A DNA stretch of 64,000 nucleotides from Spongilla lacustris (Eukaryota > Porifera > Demospongiae > Spongillida > Spongillidae): contig OX442416.1 in assembly GCA_949361645.1 (NCBI GenBank), forward strand, positions 9,169,129 through 9,233,128. The letters are read 5' to 3'. Under the pieces are notes generated by a model. The model was not told where the DNA came from. It did not search any database and saw nothing but the letters and a program-made list of their open reading frames with translations. Of the stretch, positions 23,567-36,733 are shown one piece after another (the first letter of the stretch is position 1; each line of letters starts with the position of its first letter). Made by a program: the position numbers and the translations under genes.

Positions 23567-24919
23567 CAGGTCGGACAACCCGAGAAGTTCCCCAAAATTG
23601 TTCATGAATTATTTTTCGCACCGAATGTTCAGTGCTCAATTTGATTGTACAGGCTTGTTGGGTGTTATAAATAGTTGTACCTATAAAATATAAACAAATA
23701 GCGCTCGTTTAATCTTCATGTTATGATAAATAGACGACAAAGCAGCGATCGCGCCAAAAGCGCGCGGAAATAACGTTTTCATATCACTGCTTGAGCACCG
23801 CCATCAGACTTCATATGATAAAACAAACACTGAGCGAGGGTTCTTACACGATTTCTTTAAACTCTAAACTGATTTAGAGCTGTTAATTTCAATCCGCAGT
23901 GGTGTTATAGGCCGAAGTATTACACTTACTTACCCGAGTTAGATCAGGGTGTTGGAGGTAACGCACAGACACACAAAAAAATTTACGGATACTATAATGA
24001 TATTGTAATAATGCCACAAAGAATGAAGAGGACGGCATAAAGGAGCCAATAGATATGGAGAATTAAACGTTAATGAGCTAACAACCTTAGATGTTATTGC
24101 GGCGCATAGCACGCGTGATGATTATTTAATTTGCGGTGGTACATATATAGTGACTACAGTGTACTAGCTAGAATGATATCAAACATATGCATGCAACACA
24201 GATGCCTGTACAGATTTGACGAAAGGATAACATTGCCCTGGCTGAATTCAATGCCACTGTCATACTATAAGTTGTATTTGATACGCTGCACGGCCGTCAT
24301 TCGACGAACCTGTGCTATTTTGCATGCATGCATTTAATATGATTGCACATCATTGGCTTACTGAATTAAACACGGCTTGCAATGTCTCCGCTGCTTGCGA
24401 TCGGTTGTGTTATTTGATGCTGATGAATTACTTACATGCCATGTATACACTCGTGAAATCGCGACAAAGAAGTAACTCCTGTGTCAATTAAATACACGTG
24501 TCAATGAATTTTAATTATTGTGGTTGTGGTTATGCGGCCAAGCTAGTTATAGCCTGTGCCTAATTATAGTGAACAACCTATGCTATAATCGTTTATAACT
24601 CTGTACAGGTTCACAGCCAAACCATTTAGATAATATTGGTATGACACATACTTGTTGTACTTCATAGCATAGCACTTTATTACCAGTATCGATGAGCGAT
24701 TGGTTACTACGCAAAGGTTTGAATAATTAATTAGAATTATTCATAAACTTCAAATCATCGTAGCCTATTTAGTACGAGGCTTCAACTGAATATTTTTGAG
24801 TTGTTATAGTAGTTCCTTCCCCTTTACCAGGAAGTGTTTACGGAACTGTTTGGCTGTGAATGGTTCGGGAGATACTTGAGTAGCACGCATTTGGGGAACT
24901 TCTCAAGTTGTCCGACCTG
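23567..24919. mobile_element. TA-flanked inverted-end element, left arm only
   Basis: It begins CAGGTCGGACAACCCGAGAA and ends TTCTCAAGTTGTCCGACCTG, with TA on both sides (23565-23566 and 24920-24921). The right arm has the empty site (GGGTTATACAACTATAG in this orientation) with a single TA. Size is 1353 bp, with no convincing transposase ORF, so it is a non-autonomous Tc1/mariner- or pogo-like element. Confidence 0.85.
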
Positions 24920-26780
24920 TACAACTATAGGAGGGTACATAAATTCCTTTTTCAAACAAGCCAAAGCTTCTATTGCACTCGATTTCAGCAGTAAGTTACA
25001 AGACATTTTCGCTCGCAGAAGACAGGGGGCGTGGTCCACTCATCCAAAGTGCCAGCGAAGGCAGGTTTTGCAAGTTATCCAAAGTGCCAGCGAAGGCAGG
25101 TTTTGCAAGTTCTACCAAAACATACGGTCTGTACCTGTCTGGATAGAGTCATGGTATGTTATTTAGTAAAACAGGAAGAAAGATTCTTGAAGTCCGCCCA
25201 CGCAAAATTCACTCGCGGTAATGCCGTTTTCTTATTTCATTACCTTGCACTGCATATCACACTGACCGTGAGAGTTGATAACTTAGAGCCATAATTTTAA
25301 ACCATTTTCACATAGTTTCATACAGTTTTTACACATTTATTGTAATGCTCTAGAAGCAATATGTTATTTTAAAAATCTGTACCTCTTACGCGATAACACT
25401 AGAACCAATCAACTATGCAATGATGTTTCGAGCCAATGGTATGTCTATTTGAGATACAAAAAAATGCAACATGCCTCATAATAGTACATGTAGTGAAATC
25501 TCCACTTAAAACCAAGCAATTCTATCTAGAGGGAATTAATCATTTTTCGGTTTGCCCCAAAATAGACTAAATTTCCCCGCGTTTCTCGTGGATGTGGTGA
25601 TAAATAACCACATACATTTGTGTATTAAAATCATGAAATGTAATTGGTTAATGGAAAGAGTGCTCATAAACTCACAGTGCCAAGTAGGATTGGGTATGGC
25701 TAGCTCAAATATAAATTCTCCTCCTGAATGCTAATCTTACTCTTCATGTAAATGCAATCATTTATAGTTTGAAGCACAATGTATGCCCCCTGAAATAGGC
25801 TCACATATGGGTGTGAAGTTAAAAGCAAAAAAAAAAAAAAAAAAAAAAAAAACTGATTCACTTTCTCCACTTAATTTACAAAATAAAAACTCATTCTGCT
25901 ACAGTAATATCGAAAAATAAATGAATTGTTAATGGTAGATGGAACAAACACCTACATGTAGCCTTGTAGGCAAAAAGTGCTGTTTTAGCCTACGTGTAGG
26001 TGTTCTATTGCAACTTATGGTCCTTGCATTCAATACCATATAAAATGTTGAACTTGAATAATGTAACATCATAGGGCTTCGTTTTTAATTTGCTTTGGAG
26101 CTCATTCTACCATTGGCTCTTTAGATACACAATTAAGATGGAGGAGTGTACAAAAATTGCCTACAATCCTAATGAAAGGTAGGAAATCGTGTGTGTTTGG
26201 CAAAAAGAGTTAATTATATCTGCCTAAAAAAGCGAAGAATGCTTCTTGTAAGTTTTTTGCAAATTGGAACAACTCCAGCTGAATGAGGGGCGTGCCCCAA
26301 CAGCATACATAGCACTAGCAGCATGTTGGCGTTGTTTTCTGCCGCCACTTTGCAAGTAGCCTTCTTTGGTAAATTGATCCTCATTATTTCAAACGTTGGC
26401 TAAATTGTTTGTTCACTGTTTGGAAAACAAAAAGTGATTTGCAATGCCTACATGTATGCGTAGGTGACAATCTATCATTAAAGTGTTTTCTTCTTAACTA
26501 CTATTTATCCAACTAAGATTGGAGACCATAAGTTGAAATATACAATGCTTATTTGAATTAATTTCAAAGTTGAAATGTAGTAGTTCTAGATCTAGGACAA
26601 CTAATGTTCTAGATCTAGGACCAATGAGATTAACGGTTAGTTAGTGTGAGTAAAAAAAAAGCAAATGTGCTAATGTTTCATGCAAGATACAACTCTCAGC
26701 CATTTTTAATGCACTCTATACACAGCCTTTCTCCATTATGTTTGTATACGCTGTGTACATTGGCCTATATATTATTATAT

Positions 26781-27573
26781 GGGACAGTTTCCAAGAAAAT
26801 GGCCCTTCGTTTATAATTATAAAATCTTATAATATTTGAATCGTAATAACTTCTGAACGGTTAAGGCTATCGACTTCCTATTTTCAACACTTTGTACCAC
26901 ACCATTTCTCTACAGTAGAATACATTTTGGGGTCTTGCACTTGCTCCGTGCCAGTATTGCAACGTCCGATACCCCACTGGGTTCAAACCCGCCATAACTT
27001 TCTGTAGGAGTAATCAAATCGCTTCAAATTCGGTTTGTAGGTGGAGAGGTCCTATATCTATCTATTTGTTCTGTTCGTTAATTTTTATCCATCCGTTACG
27101 GAGATACAGTTGAACAAACAACGTGCACATTTTTGCGCTCGATTCACACCACTGATTTGGGCAAATTGCATTCCGCTCAATGTATGAGGAGGCGGGGATT
27201 ATAACATTGGCGTGAATCAAGCAGGAAAACGTGCACGTAGTTTGTTCAATTGTATCTCCGTAACGGATGGCATAACAAATCGATAGATATAGGACCTCTC
27301 TACCTACAAACCTAATTTGAAGTGATTTGATTACTCCTACAGAAAGTTATGGCGGGTTTGAACTCGGTGGGGTATCGGACGTTGCAATACTGGCACGGAG
27401 CAAGTGCAAGACCCCAAAATGTATTTTACCATAGAGAAATGGTGTGGTACAAAGTGTTGAAAATAGGAAGTCGATAGCCTTAACCATTCAGAAGTTATTA
27501 TGATTCAAATGCAAAGCAATTTTATAAGATTTTATAATCATAAACGAAGGGCCATTTTCTCGGAAACTGTCCC
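26781..27573. mobile_element. Foldback element, GGGACAGTTTCC ends (copy 2, left arm)
   Basis: It is of the same family as 15466-16281, with long self-complementary halves. The partner copy is at 49769-50522, so this insertion is older than the inverted duplication (or is shared by both haplotypes). Confidence 0.85.
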
Positions 27574-28271
27574 ATATGATGTATGTATTCCTCCACTCGC
27601 TGTATACCATTTAGTGAATCCAAGTCAAAGAGCTAACTATTGCCTTGGTGAGGACATGACCCATGCTGCATGGACAGTCTGGCCAGTATGTGCGCGTGTG
27701 GAGCTTTGAGCACCCCTTAGTAGAATTTACAGGGTTTGAAATATACAGGCTGCTTTTTTCAGCACGCAGGTAGCCCAATACTTATACCTGCACTTGGTGC
27801 AGGTGAAAATTCTAGCGATTAATATGCATGCAGCATAAAAAATATGCATGTGCGTAAGTAATAAGTTACATGGCTTGGTTAAAAAGTACTGATATGCATG
27901 TACGCAAGCACAAGTGAGTACCCACAAGAGTGCTGTCTTGTTCACGTTAAAGTTACTCGCAAGTGCTGTCTTGTTCACGTTTAGCAACTTTCGTCCACAC
28001 ACTTAATAACTCAAAGGTGGACCACATGCCCTACACATCAAATTCATTTCGATACTCTTGAGAGAGAATATCACACAATTGCACAAATGATGATACCTCA
28101 CACATGCATCATATACAATATATCACATAGCTTCCCCACACAGAACACTTACCATCCTCATATCCACAACAGTCCCACACACACAATCACTCAGTGGGCA
28201 TCAACTTGTGTTGTGTAGCCTGACTTTGATGCACACTGAAAGTTCACAATGCTGTAGGTGGACCCCATGCC

Positions 28272-28475
28272 CTACACTGACACAGCATCAAATTCATCTC
28301 CTAAGGGGGGGGGGGGGGGGGGGGAGATTAGGATGACATCAGACCAGAGATAGCACACAATGATAGTTGCATGTGCTTCTACCATGCAACCCACATTGCT
28401 CATCAATGTCATACAGCCTCCCCAAACTGAAATAGAACACCTAACTTCCAAACAACACAGAAATGATGTAATCAA
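28272..28475. repeat. Dispersed repeat copy with G18 tract
   Basis: This is part of the repeat seen at 20.3 kb. A run of about 18 G at 28307-28324 corresponds to a C run of about 28 at 49012-49039 in the right arm, so the tract changed length between the arms. Confidence 0.5.
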
Positions 28476-28813
28476 CTATGTTGTTGCATTGCATGGGTAA
28501 TGATCAGCAGAAGCTAAGCTCAGAAACCCTACTGCTACGTGCAGTACACTAATAGTGCAGCACCTTACATAGTGAAATTAATGAAGGGGAATAATGCACG
28601 TAAATCAAGGTGATACCACGTGTCTTCCCTCCCGCTCATTCTAGCTCTCCCCATTTCATCTTTCAGAACAACCACTGTCTCTTACATGCGCTTGACTTAC
28701 GTCATAGCAAAGCCACATCCATATTGAGCCCTGATGTTGCATGTGATCAGATCCACAAACAAATCTGAGCCCCTTTCCTCGTCATCTGTTAATATTAAAC
28801 ACGTTAATACCAA

Positions 28814-28963
28814 TTACGTCGCTGTGAGCTCGGGTTTCATCATGTACCGTCTTAATGATGACTTCAAATTTCCACAACGGAGTATTTCTGCAGTGTTCAA
28901 GTGCTTTTCGCACCCTGGTCTGCCAGGTCGGACTGCGAGCGTTTGTTGTTGTCGCAACGCCAT
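28814..28963 (-). pseudogene. Possible short exon MALRQQQTLAVRPGRP (left arm)
   Basis: The ATG at 28963 opens MALRQQQTLAVRPGRPGCEK, then HLNTAEILRCGNLKSSLRRY, and stops at 28814. A second open block (DEERGSDLFVDLITCNIRAQ) follows to a GTAAGTC donor near 28702, but the joint does not keep frame. The right arm copy (48367-48515) keeps the same ORF with a few substitutions. Protein family unknown. Confidence 0.3.
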
Positions 28964-30609
28964 TTTAATACGCGCACGTGGCTTTGTGATTCATTTGATA
29001 CTGGTAAGTAGTTTCGGATAAAACGTTGAACAGTTCATGTCATGACTGATGTCAAACGTTAACAACTATGGAGCAAACTTGCTATTTAAAGTTTAGGCAA
29101 GTTTCGAAGCAATATAAAAAGATGATTTTTAAAAAGGCCTTGAATGAGCCGGTGTCATAGATTCAGTAGCTAAACGCTGGCCAATAATTCGCGCCAAGAT
29201 AAATAATATCACAATCTACTTGCTACTTAACATTGTATTCTGGTAACCTACTTGTGCATATTAATATATTACATTTATTTCAAAGCTGGGAAACCTTTAA
29301 TGCCCCAATATGATATGGGTATGAAGTGGTGGACTGGTGGTATTTTCGTATCACACACTGTACTCAGCAAGTGGAGCTCTTGTTCTTTAAATTCTCACCA
29401 GTTGAAAGCATTACTTAGCACATACACGAGCATTTCATTAAAAATATATATATAATGCATGGCTGAAATCTGATATGAGAGTCTGAAATATATTGAGATA
29501 AATAGGATCCATATAGTCTGAGTGTATATACTAATGTCACATAAACACAAATTCACATTGTTTGTCGTCCCTGGCATACTTCAGGAATAAGGTTATATAA
29601 TGCAAAGGTTATTCCCAAACTTGGATGTCCTTTTACTACCCAAGCCTGTTCAGTGATACGAAGATAGAAATATTGCAACCTGTACCGCCTAAATCCCCCA
29701 TGTTGCATGGAGCGGTGTTAATTGGACAAGTAGCGAAGATGAACCTTAAGCTTACATGTAATTACTGATCAGTTACGGAAAGTACACACACGCATTGGAA
29801 GTAATTGCCACTTACTGTTACATCCTTTGACAGTGTTGATTAGTATATAGGTAATTCCCTGATCCATTAATCAGTTTGTTATTTAGCATAATCCATATGA
29901 TTTATAAATTTAATAATCTATATTGCTTGTAAGCATCAGCTTTCCTTGACCAAAAATGTTGCCAGTATGTCCCATTCAAACGGTACTGAATAATATTATA
30001 AGAAACATTCGGATGCAGACATTTCACCGCCTGCCTTTACTTAGCATGATATGTGTCCCAATAATAGATTAATATGCCTTCTGCATGCACTTCACCTTAT
30101 CGGCTAAAGATTAGCAAATTATAAAAATTGTGAGCTGATTAACTAATAAAGATCTTGTCTGATAGTGCTTTTTTATTATTGAGACACGTACTTCAGTAAT
30201 GAGCTATCATTATCATCACTGTTCAGCTGTGCAGATGTTATTAGTTTGGATGACATAATGAGAACGCTGTAGGCAGGAAGAACAGTATAGGAAAACAATC
30301 GGGTGAGTCATCCTAGTGTGGAATGTAGTTACATTCTATACGGGGGGGAGGAGGGGGGGGGGGACAATTTACCCTCATGACCTATACAAGTTTCGTAACG
30401 TATAGATGTCAGTTAAATTCTGAACTAACTCATAGGCCAAGGAATTAAATTTGTCCCAGGACAGTTTGCTCTTCGCCACGAATTGATGTGCCCTATGATT
30501 TCAATATGAACTGCCATAACATAAATTAATACATCAAGGACAGGAATGAGCAGTATCACAATCAATGTTTATGAGCTATATAGGTCAGTATTCATACTCA
30601 GTTTCATCA

Positions 30610-30721
30610 CTTACATGAAGTACAAGACCACACACAATCCAACTCATTTGAGGCTCTTTCTAGAATATCCGTCACACAGTCCACAGTGGTACCACTCCTT
30701 GCATCCTGAACAGTCAATCAT
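30610..30721 (-). pseudogene. PHD-finger-like fragment (left arm)
   Basis: It reads MIDCSGCKEWYHCGLCDGYS, which has the C-x2-C-x2-W-x-H core of PHD fingers (usually M.QC..C..W.H..C). The expected final W-x-C-x2-C is out of frame and damaged by a 4-bp deletion relative to the right arm. PHD fingers read histone tails and occur in some integrase-bearing elements. Confidence 0.45.
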
Positions 30722-31609
30722 TTTCCTTTTGTCAATAGGCATTCAGAAAATTTCTATACTCAGTTGTTAATTCAGCTAGTTAACACTAACTCTTCTCTTC
30801 ATTTCTCTCCACTGGAAACTTGCATGGAGAGAACCTGTTCTTCAAGGCCTCTTGATAAATTCTGACTATAATTTCACTCTGCTGAAACATACAATGACCA
30901 TGTTGCATATATTAGCCGGGTGAGCTATAGCTGTTGCAAAATAAGCCAGGTCATTCCCCTTCTTGCTGTTAAACTTTTATCATTTTGATGCTAATCACTT
31001 TCCCTGGACATGCCAAAACAGCTGCCACCTGTCGTGCAGCTAGGCCAGTAAAAACGTTAATTCTGACACCTTATTTATAAGCTAGGATACCAACCAGCAG
31101 TATGATCACTGTGGCAGGACTTCATGATTTGCTTCCTCTGGTGTTTGCTGAAATCAGTATCACTTCCACCCACATGCCTTTCTTTGCATGTCTTGTACTG
31201 CTTTTTAAAAACTTCCACTCTGACTCTGTAGTATTAAACACAATTATTCCGTAGTAGTCTACTTCACTAAGCATGCATGCATTAAAATATTGCTCAGTTG
31301 TAACTCGTGCTACTGAACAGGAGTGTATTAACAAGTGGACGATCTATACCTGTTTGCTTTTCTTCGAGGGAAGGATTCACTTTTTATTAGCGGCGCAGGG
31401 TACCTGTGGAGTGTGGACATCAGAAAACTCTCGTTCCTCGTTCATCTGTCCTCTCATCCATTTAAGCAGCTGTAGTATAAGTCACATGCAATATCTGAAA
31501 AGCCAGCTACGCTCCTTAATCCTTATCACCTTTATCGGTGTAGTGATTCAAAACTTACACCACCTGGCTGCGGACTATGTATAGTTTGAAATCAAAATTT
31601 ACGGCACAA

Positions 31610-31835
31610 TGTCGGACCGCTTACTCCGTTGGGGGACAATTTACTCTAGAGTAAAATGTCCGGTCAGGACAATTTACTCCGGAGTAAAACGTCCGGTTTG
31701 GACAATTTACTCCGGAGTAAAACATCCGGTTAGGACAATTTACTCCGGAGTAAAACGTCCGGTTAGGACAATTTACTCCGGAGTAAAATGTCCGGTTAGG
31801 ACAAGTTACTCCGACGGACACTTTCCTCCGTGACA
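31610..31835. repeat. 33-bp tandem repeat with internal palindrome (left arm, about 5 copies)
   Basis: The unit is GTCCGGTTAGGACAATTTAC plus TCCGGAGTAAAAC. TTACTCCGGAGTAA inside it is self-complementary, so each unit can form its own hairpin. The partner in the right arm (45240-45390) has about 3 copies. Being 33 bp, it gives an in-frame 11-residue repeat, but no gene context supports coding. Confidence 0.8.
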
Positions 31836-32049
31836 GCACTGTATGTCAAAGCATGTGTACATAAAAGAGGTGTATCGAGCCTACATTTCAGCGATTTCAG
31901 AATGGAACAATATAAAAATTGAGATTCATTTGTGAATGAGGAATAATTATAAAAAATAAAAAAAACTTGTCACCATGTTTTTGGACTTATAATGATCGTC
32001 CTGGACCAAAAATTTTGGTGCAATTAAATAATTCATTTTAGATACTATT

Positions 32050-32088
<39 letters not shown>

Positions 32089-32101
32089 AAAAAAAAAAAA
32101 A
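32050..32101. repeat. Poly-C (about 29) followed by poly-A (about 24)
   Basis: This is a pure C run at 32050-32078 joined to an A run. The right arm equivalent is a T run (about 10) joined to a G run (about 22) at 44979-45011, so both tracts differ in length. Confidence 0.8.
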
Positions 32102-32121
32102 ATTGTTATGTCATAGCTATA

Positions 32122-33081
32122 CTCCGTCGTAATGATATTTGAACCGCGGAGTTAATTTGAACCACTTCTGAAAAAACGATATCATATCTCGGGATAGGAA
32201 CGGGATTTCGCTACCGGACTTTTTTCTGTATGTAGGTAATAGATTAATGGATCCCAAGACTATAAGTATTTGGCCACATGGGAAACACGTGCGCGTAAAA
32301 CAAAGGATTGGTGCACAAAAAGTTTTAATTTAATTGTTAAATTAGTCTTCCTGGCCGAAAAACGCGGCGTCATGGAGGGTAACGGCGGAAGAGGGGGCAG
32401 CTGCAGAGGGGCCTAGAAGGAGCCCACAGGGTGGGGGAGCCATCGTGTCTTACGTGACACCTAAATATTCTCCTGGAGACGCTGCTAACGGCCGTGCTTG
32501 CCTTCAAGGCAGTCGAGGTCCCAAAGGGCTCCAAGGAAGCAGACTTGCAGAAGCTGGCCAAAGATGCCCTCAAGCTGCCCATGAGCAAGGAGCCTACTCC
32601 CTTGCTTGCTCTGCCTGCCCCACCTACATGCAACTCTACCGTAGCCGCTGGGCAACCGGGCCCGAGCTCCGCAGCTATGCCAGATGAGCCCGATGATGAC
32701 GGGGGGTGGGGGGAGGAGGGAGCTAGTGATTCAAACTCTGATACCGAATGATGCCTCAATTTAGTAATGATGAGGGATCATGTGCTAGGGATGTAGGTGT
32801 GTGATTCAATTAAAATTATCTAGATAGCATCAATTTTTGCATGAATACATCGTCGCTCTGGTTCAAATTAAAAATTGCGCCTGGATTTCACTGGCCGGTT
32901 ACATGTACATGTGAGCGCCTCTCATGCATGCCAGGATCATCATGGAAGGTTGCAAATCTCACCAATCCATCCACTATCCATACACTTGTGCTGTGTATGC
33001 TCATATCCCGCCTAGGACTAAGCATTCTTAAGTAATGTGAACGGTTTTTCGCAAATAGGTTCAAATATCATAACGACGGAG
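32122..33081. mobile_element. TA-flanked element CTCCGTCGT...ACGACGGAG, left arm only
   Basis: The inverted ends CTCCGTCGTAATGATATTTG and CAAATATCATAACGACGGAG lie between TA dinucleotides (32120-32121 and 33082-33083). The right arm shows the uninterrupted site (CATAGCTATATCCCATGGG). An 85-codon plus ORF (32494-32751) ends in an acidic tail (DEPDDDGGWGEEGASDSNSD). It could be the C-terminal scrap of a transposase, which would suggest deletion of a larger parent. Confidence 0.85.
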
Positions 33082-33837
33082 TATCCCATGGGCATCACAT
33101 TTGACCCGACTGGTAGGGATGAGTTTCAATTCATTAAAAAAAACCTTTAGCAAGCATGGAGGTACTTCTATAGAGTACTAACTTGAGATGTCTACCATGC
33201 ACTTCTGGCTGCTAGATTTACTGCACTTCTGGCTGCTAGATTTACTGCACTTCAAGCTGCTATATAGGATGGAGTATAAAAGACTGCGAAACAAGGGTCT
33301 AACAATAATAAAGCCCTATATTTCAGTTAGCAAGTTGTAGTTTATCATAAGCTACATATAGGATAATTTTGAAATCACCAACTTTCTAAAGAATGCTTTT
33401 GTACTTACTTGTATATGTTATCAGTTGGGAACAATTCCATGCAAAAAGATCCATCAACAATAAAAATATAGAATTGATTCTTCTCAATTGAGCTGGGTCC
33501 ATGCATAGGTCCTGTTCAGTTATAATTATGCCAACATGATCTTGAGACATTGTCCGTTTCTCTTTGTCATGCATGTGCATTGTTTCTAGACGTGTAGTTT
33601 ACTTATTGCTAAGATTGTGTGTTCAATTTATGTGTGCATTTCCATTGTATCTTAATGGTGTCATTATGAGGCCTTTTCATAATCACCCCCAATTATACAA
33701 TGTATTCCCTTGTTTTTTTCACCCGGCACAATTGTCTAGTAACAGCTTGCAAAGCTGACATTAATATTTAATCACCGATTCACTTATCTGTCAACAAATT
33801 TATCACTGCAAAGCTGACAAATGCAATGCTATGGTTG

Positions 33838-33975
33838 TTAAGAGGATGAACGTAAGTCGTGCTGTACACCATCTGCTATGGAAGGTACTGTGTCAAACCG
33901 AGTCATAATCATCATTTTATTGTTTGGAAACAGAAAGTGGACCATTCCATATACATATTCAAATCCTCCTGCAAT
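33838..33975 (-). pseudogene. Decayed second copy of the integrase-gene C-terminal exon
   Basis: From the AG before GAGGATTTGAATATGTATAT to ATGGTGTACAGCACGACTTA, it parallels the exon at 35940-36161 but with stops and deletions. The right arm has the same relic at 44140-44275. The integrase locus had therefore been partly duplicated before the big inverted duplication. Confidence 0.5.
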
Positions 33976-35939
33976 GTATACATGTATAAGATAATACATT
34001 ATGCACGTATACGATGCAAAGTAATCATACGCATGTAACACGGGATGTAAGATATCTATTTTATTATGCATAATTTAATTTAAACAATGATACTGCATGT
34101 TAATATTACATACATTTGGATGCGAAACACGGTCACTGAATATTATATATAGGACTGTATGTTTTTCAGTGTATCATGGCCCTTGCTTTCTCGCACTGAC
34201 CAGTGTCAAATTCATCATATACATGTGGGAGTCGGACAACAAAGACCTCACAGCAAATCTGGTGCATGGCCTAAGTGAAGTATATGTTGAGCCTTGATAG
34301 CAAGTAGGTTGCATATATCTACACAGCGCCATTGGGATACAAACCCTGCAGGTTATAAGCTCGCTGTAATTCTAGTCACATCTCAAAAGTTTTACTTTGG
34401 TGTTTATTCCACATACAATTAAATATTATGCTGCATGCATTATCAGCTAGCAGCTAGAAGTACAGTTCATCCTAGCAGCTTGAAGTGCAGTGCATCCTAG
34501 TAGCTAGACTGAAGTGCATCTCATAAGTATACCTCCATGCATGCTGCAAGGGACTGATGAAGGTTTTTTGAATTTGAATTTATGAATGAGACTCATACCT
34601 CAGAGTATACCAGTCAAGAGAATTAGTCACAATGGGATCTATAGCTATGACATTAAAAGTGCTATTTGGGGGTAGTATCTAAAATGGATCATTTAATTAG
34701 AGACCAACAAATTGGCGATTGTGGTCTAGGGTTTGATGATGGAGCAGCAATCAATCCCTGTACACGGACAACAAAGAGACATTTTTATCATGTTTTCAGT
34801 AATGATTATTTATTATGATGTATATTGAACTTTGTGTACTATTACATGTATTGTGGATTCTAAAAAAATTTTTTACAAACCAAGAGACCAAAAAATTACT
34901 GACAAGTTAAGAATAAATCATTATTCACATGCAAAGAAATCTCAGTTTTTGAATTATTCCATTCGACAATCGCTGAAATGTAGGCATGCATGTATTGCCT
35001 TGATTACTCCTTCCCATATTTAGCCTCCTCATTCATCAGTGTTTTCAATAGTGCAACCACTGGCACTATAGTGGAGGAAGCTTCAGATATCTTACTGTAT
35101 TTGTATTCTACAAGAAGCCATTATTTCATACAAGGTAGATAGATTTGGTGTCTCCATTTAATGTTAACATGTTCTTTTACAAGGCCAAGACACAATAAAA
35201 TGTTTTGTATCCATATATTTAATTTCTGGTGGTGTTTCGGAAATATTGAGCGATCACTCAAGGGAATTGTATATTGTAGCTAGTGCAGCCGCGATATGGT
35301 TCTTTGCTGATATTGTCTATATCGCGATATTTCATTGTCGAATTATTTGTCAATAATCACAGTTTTCAAGTTGAAGCTGCGTTGTTGGTGACACAAGACC
35401 CAACACATAAACCGTCCTCAGTATCATGCTGTGGGGCTGCATGCAGGGGAGAGGGAGGGAGATACCGTATAGAGAAGTGAATTCAATTTCCCTTATGTTA
35501 CCAAACTGCATGGTATAGTATCTAGCTATCTTAGCCTTGAACGGGCTTGCTCCACAGCATGGTTATATACACCAGAAAAGAAATAATGGACTGAGCGACT
35601 TAATTTTAAAAACCTCTGTAAAATTACTGTGTAATTGCATGAACATAAAAAAAGTATTCCCAAAATGAATTTACAGTGAATGTAAAGTGGTTTGTATTGT
35701 AATTTTGCCCCTATACACATGATGTACAACACCCAGGCCCCCTCCCATGAAAAAAAAAAAAAAGGAAAGAAAAAAAAGGCAGTGTTTAACGATAGTATCT
35801 CCACAACCATGAACTTTTACGTGACAATATTTCATGCAGGAAATAATACGGTGAAAAAAAAAAGGTTTCATTCATGCGCGCACATGCATTTTCTTTCTCC
35901 ACAATCTACTAGTAACAAATTGCACATTTCAACATTCAC

Positions 35940-36161
35940 TTACAATCTACTACTAACAAATTGCAAAGCTGTCATGTACAAGTCAATTCGATGGTTACAA
36001 CTGTGGTCAAGAAGATGAACAGTTTCCTGCAAGTCATGTAATACACCATCTGGTAAAGGAGCTATAGATTGAATATAAGGTACTGTGACTTCATAATCAT
36101 CATCGTTTCTCGAAACAGCAAGTGGACCATTCCAGTCGATACCATAAGTATTCAAATCCTC
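35940..36161 (-). pseudogene. C-terminal exon of integrase-core gene (left arm)
   Basis: After the acceptor ATTTTGCAG it is open for 73 codons: EDLNTYGIDWNGPLAVSRND, VPYIQSIAPLPDGVLHDLQE, HRIDLYMTALQFVSSRL and stop. A (Y)GIDWxGP start and an IxLYxxxxxF end are what I recall of the tails of animal single-copy integrase-core proteins. The right arm version (42085-42255) has a 4-base insertion after YGIDWN and a deletion, so only the left copy is open. Confidence 0.55.
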
Positions 36162-36733
36162 CTGCAAAATAATTCATATAATCATGTGTGTAAGTATATG
36201 TACCAAATTTATTTCCCTTCTAGTCATATCTGTATACAGTATAGCTGGGGTAAGCATATTATTGTGCGGGCAAGTCTTAGTAACCAGCTATTAGGCATAC
36301 AATATATTACCTGTATGGTGTTGTATATGGTGTTGATAGCAACACCATACAGTAAAGTCATATAGTTTCGGCATGCAGCTTCAGAGCTCTGCAGCTGCAT
36401 GCCGAAACTATATGACTTTAGAGTGTACATTCAAATAAAATTCTACATTCATCAATCAAGGCCATGCTACATGCTGATGAGGGACAGTAGAGAGGACTTC
36501 ACAGCAAGTCAGGTAGCCTAAAGTTGAAATGAAGTATTTCAGTCAAGTCTTGACCACAGGCATTGCCTGCAAGTTATAAGATTGCTGCACATATGCTGAG
36601 TTCTGCTAACAAACACACAATTATTAGGTAGGTGTGAAACATCAGACACCTATAAGCTATCTGGTTTATACAGTGTTGTGTGCTTGTGTCTTGTTTTTAG
36701 TGATTTAAAAATGTATGCACAATTTTTCCAATA

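Noticed and set aside
31122..31334. ORF with YYGIIVFNTTESEWKFLKSS
   Set aside because: It may be an exon scrap, but the right arm copy is broken, and I recognise no family and no consistent phase with neighbours.
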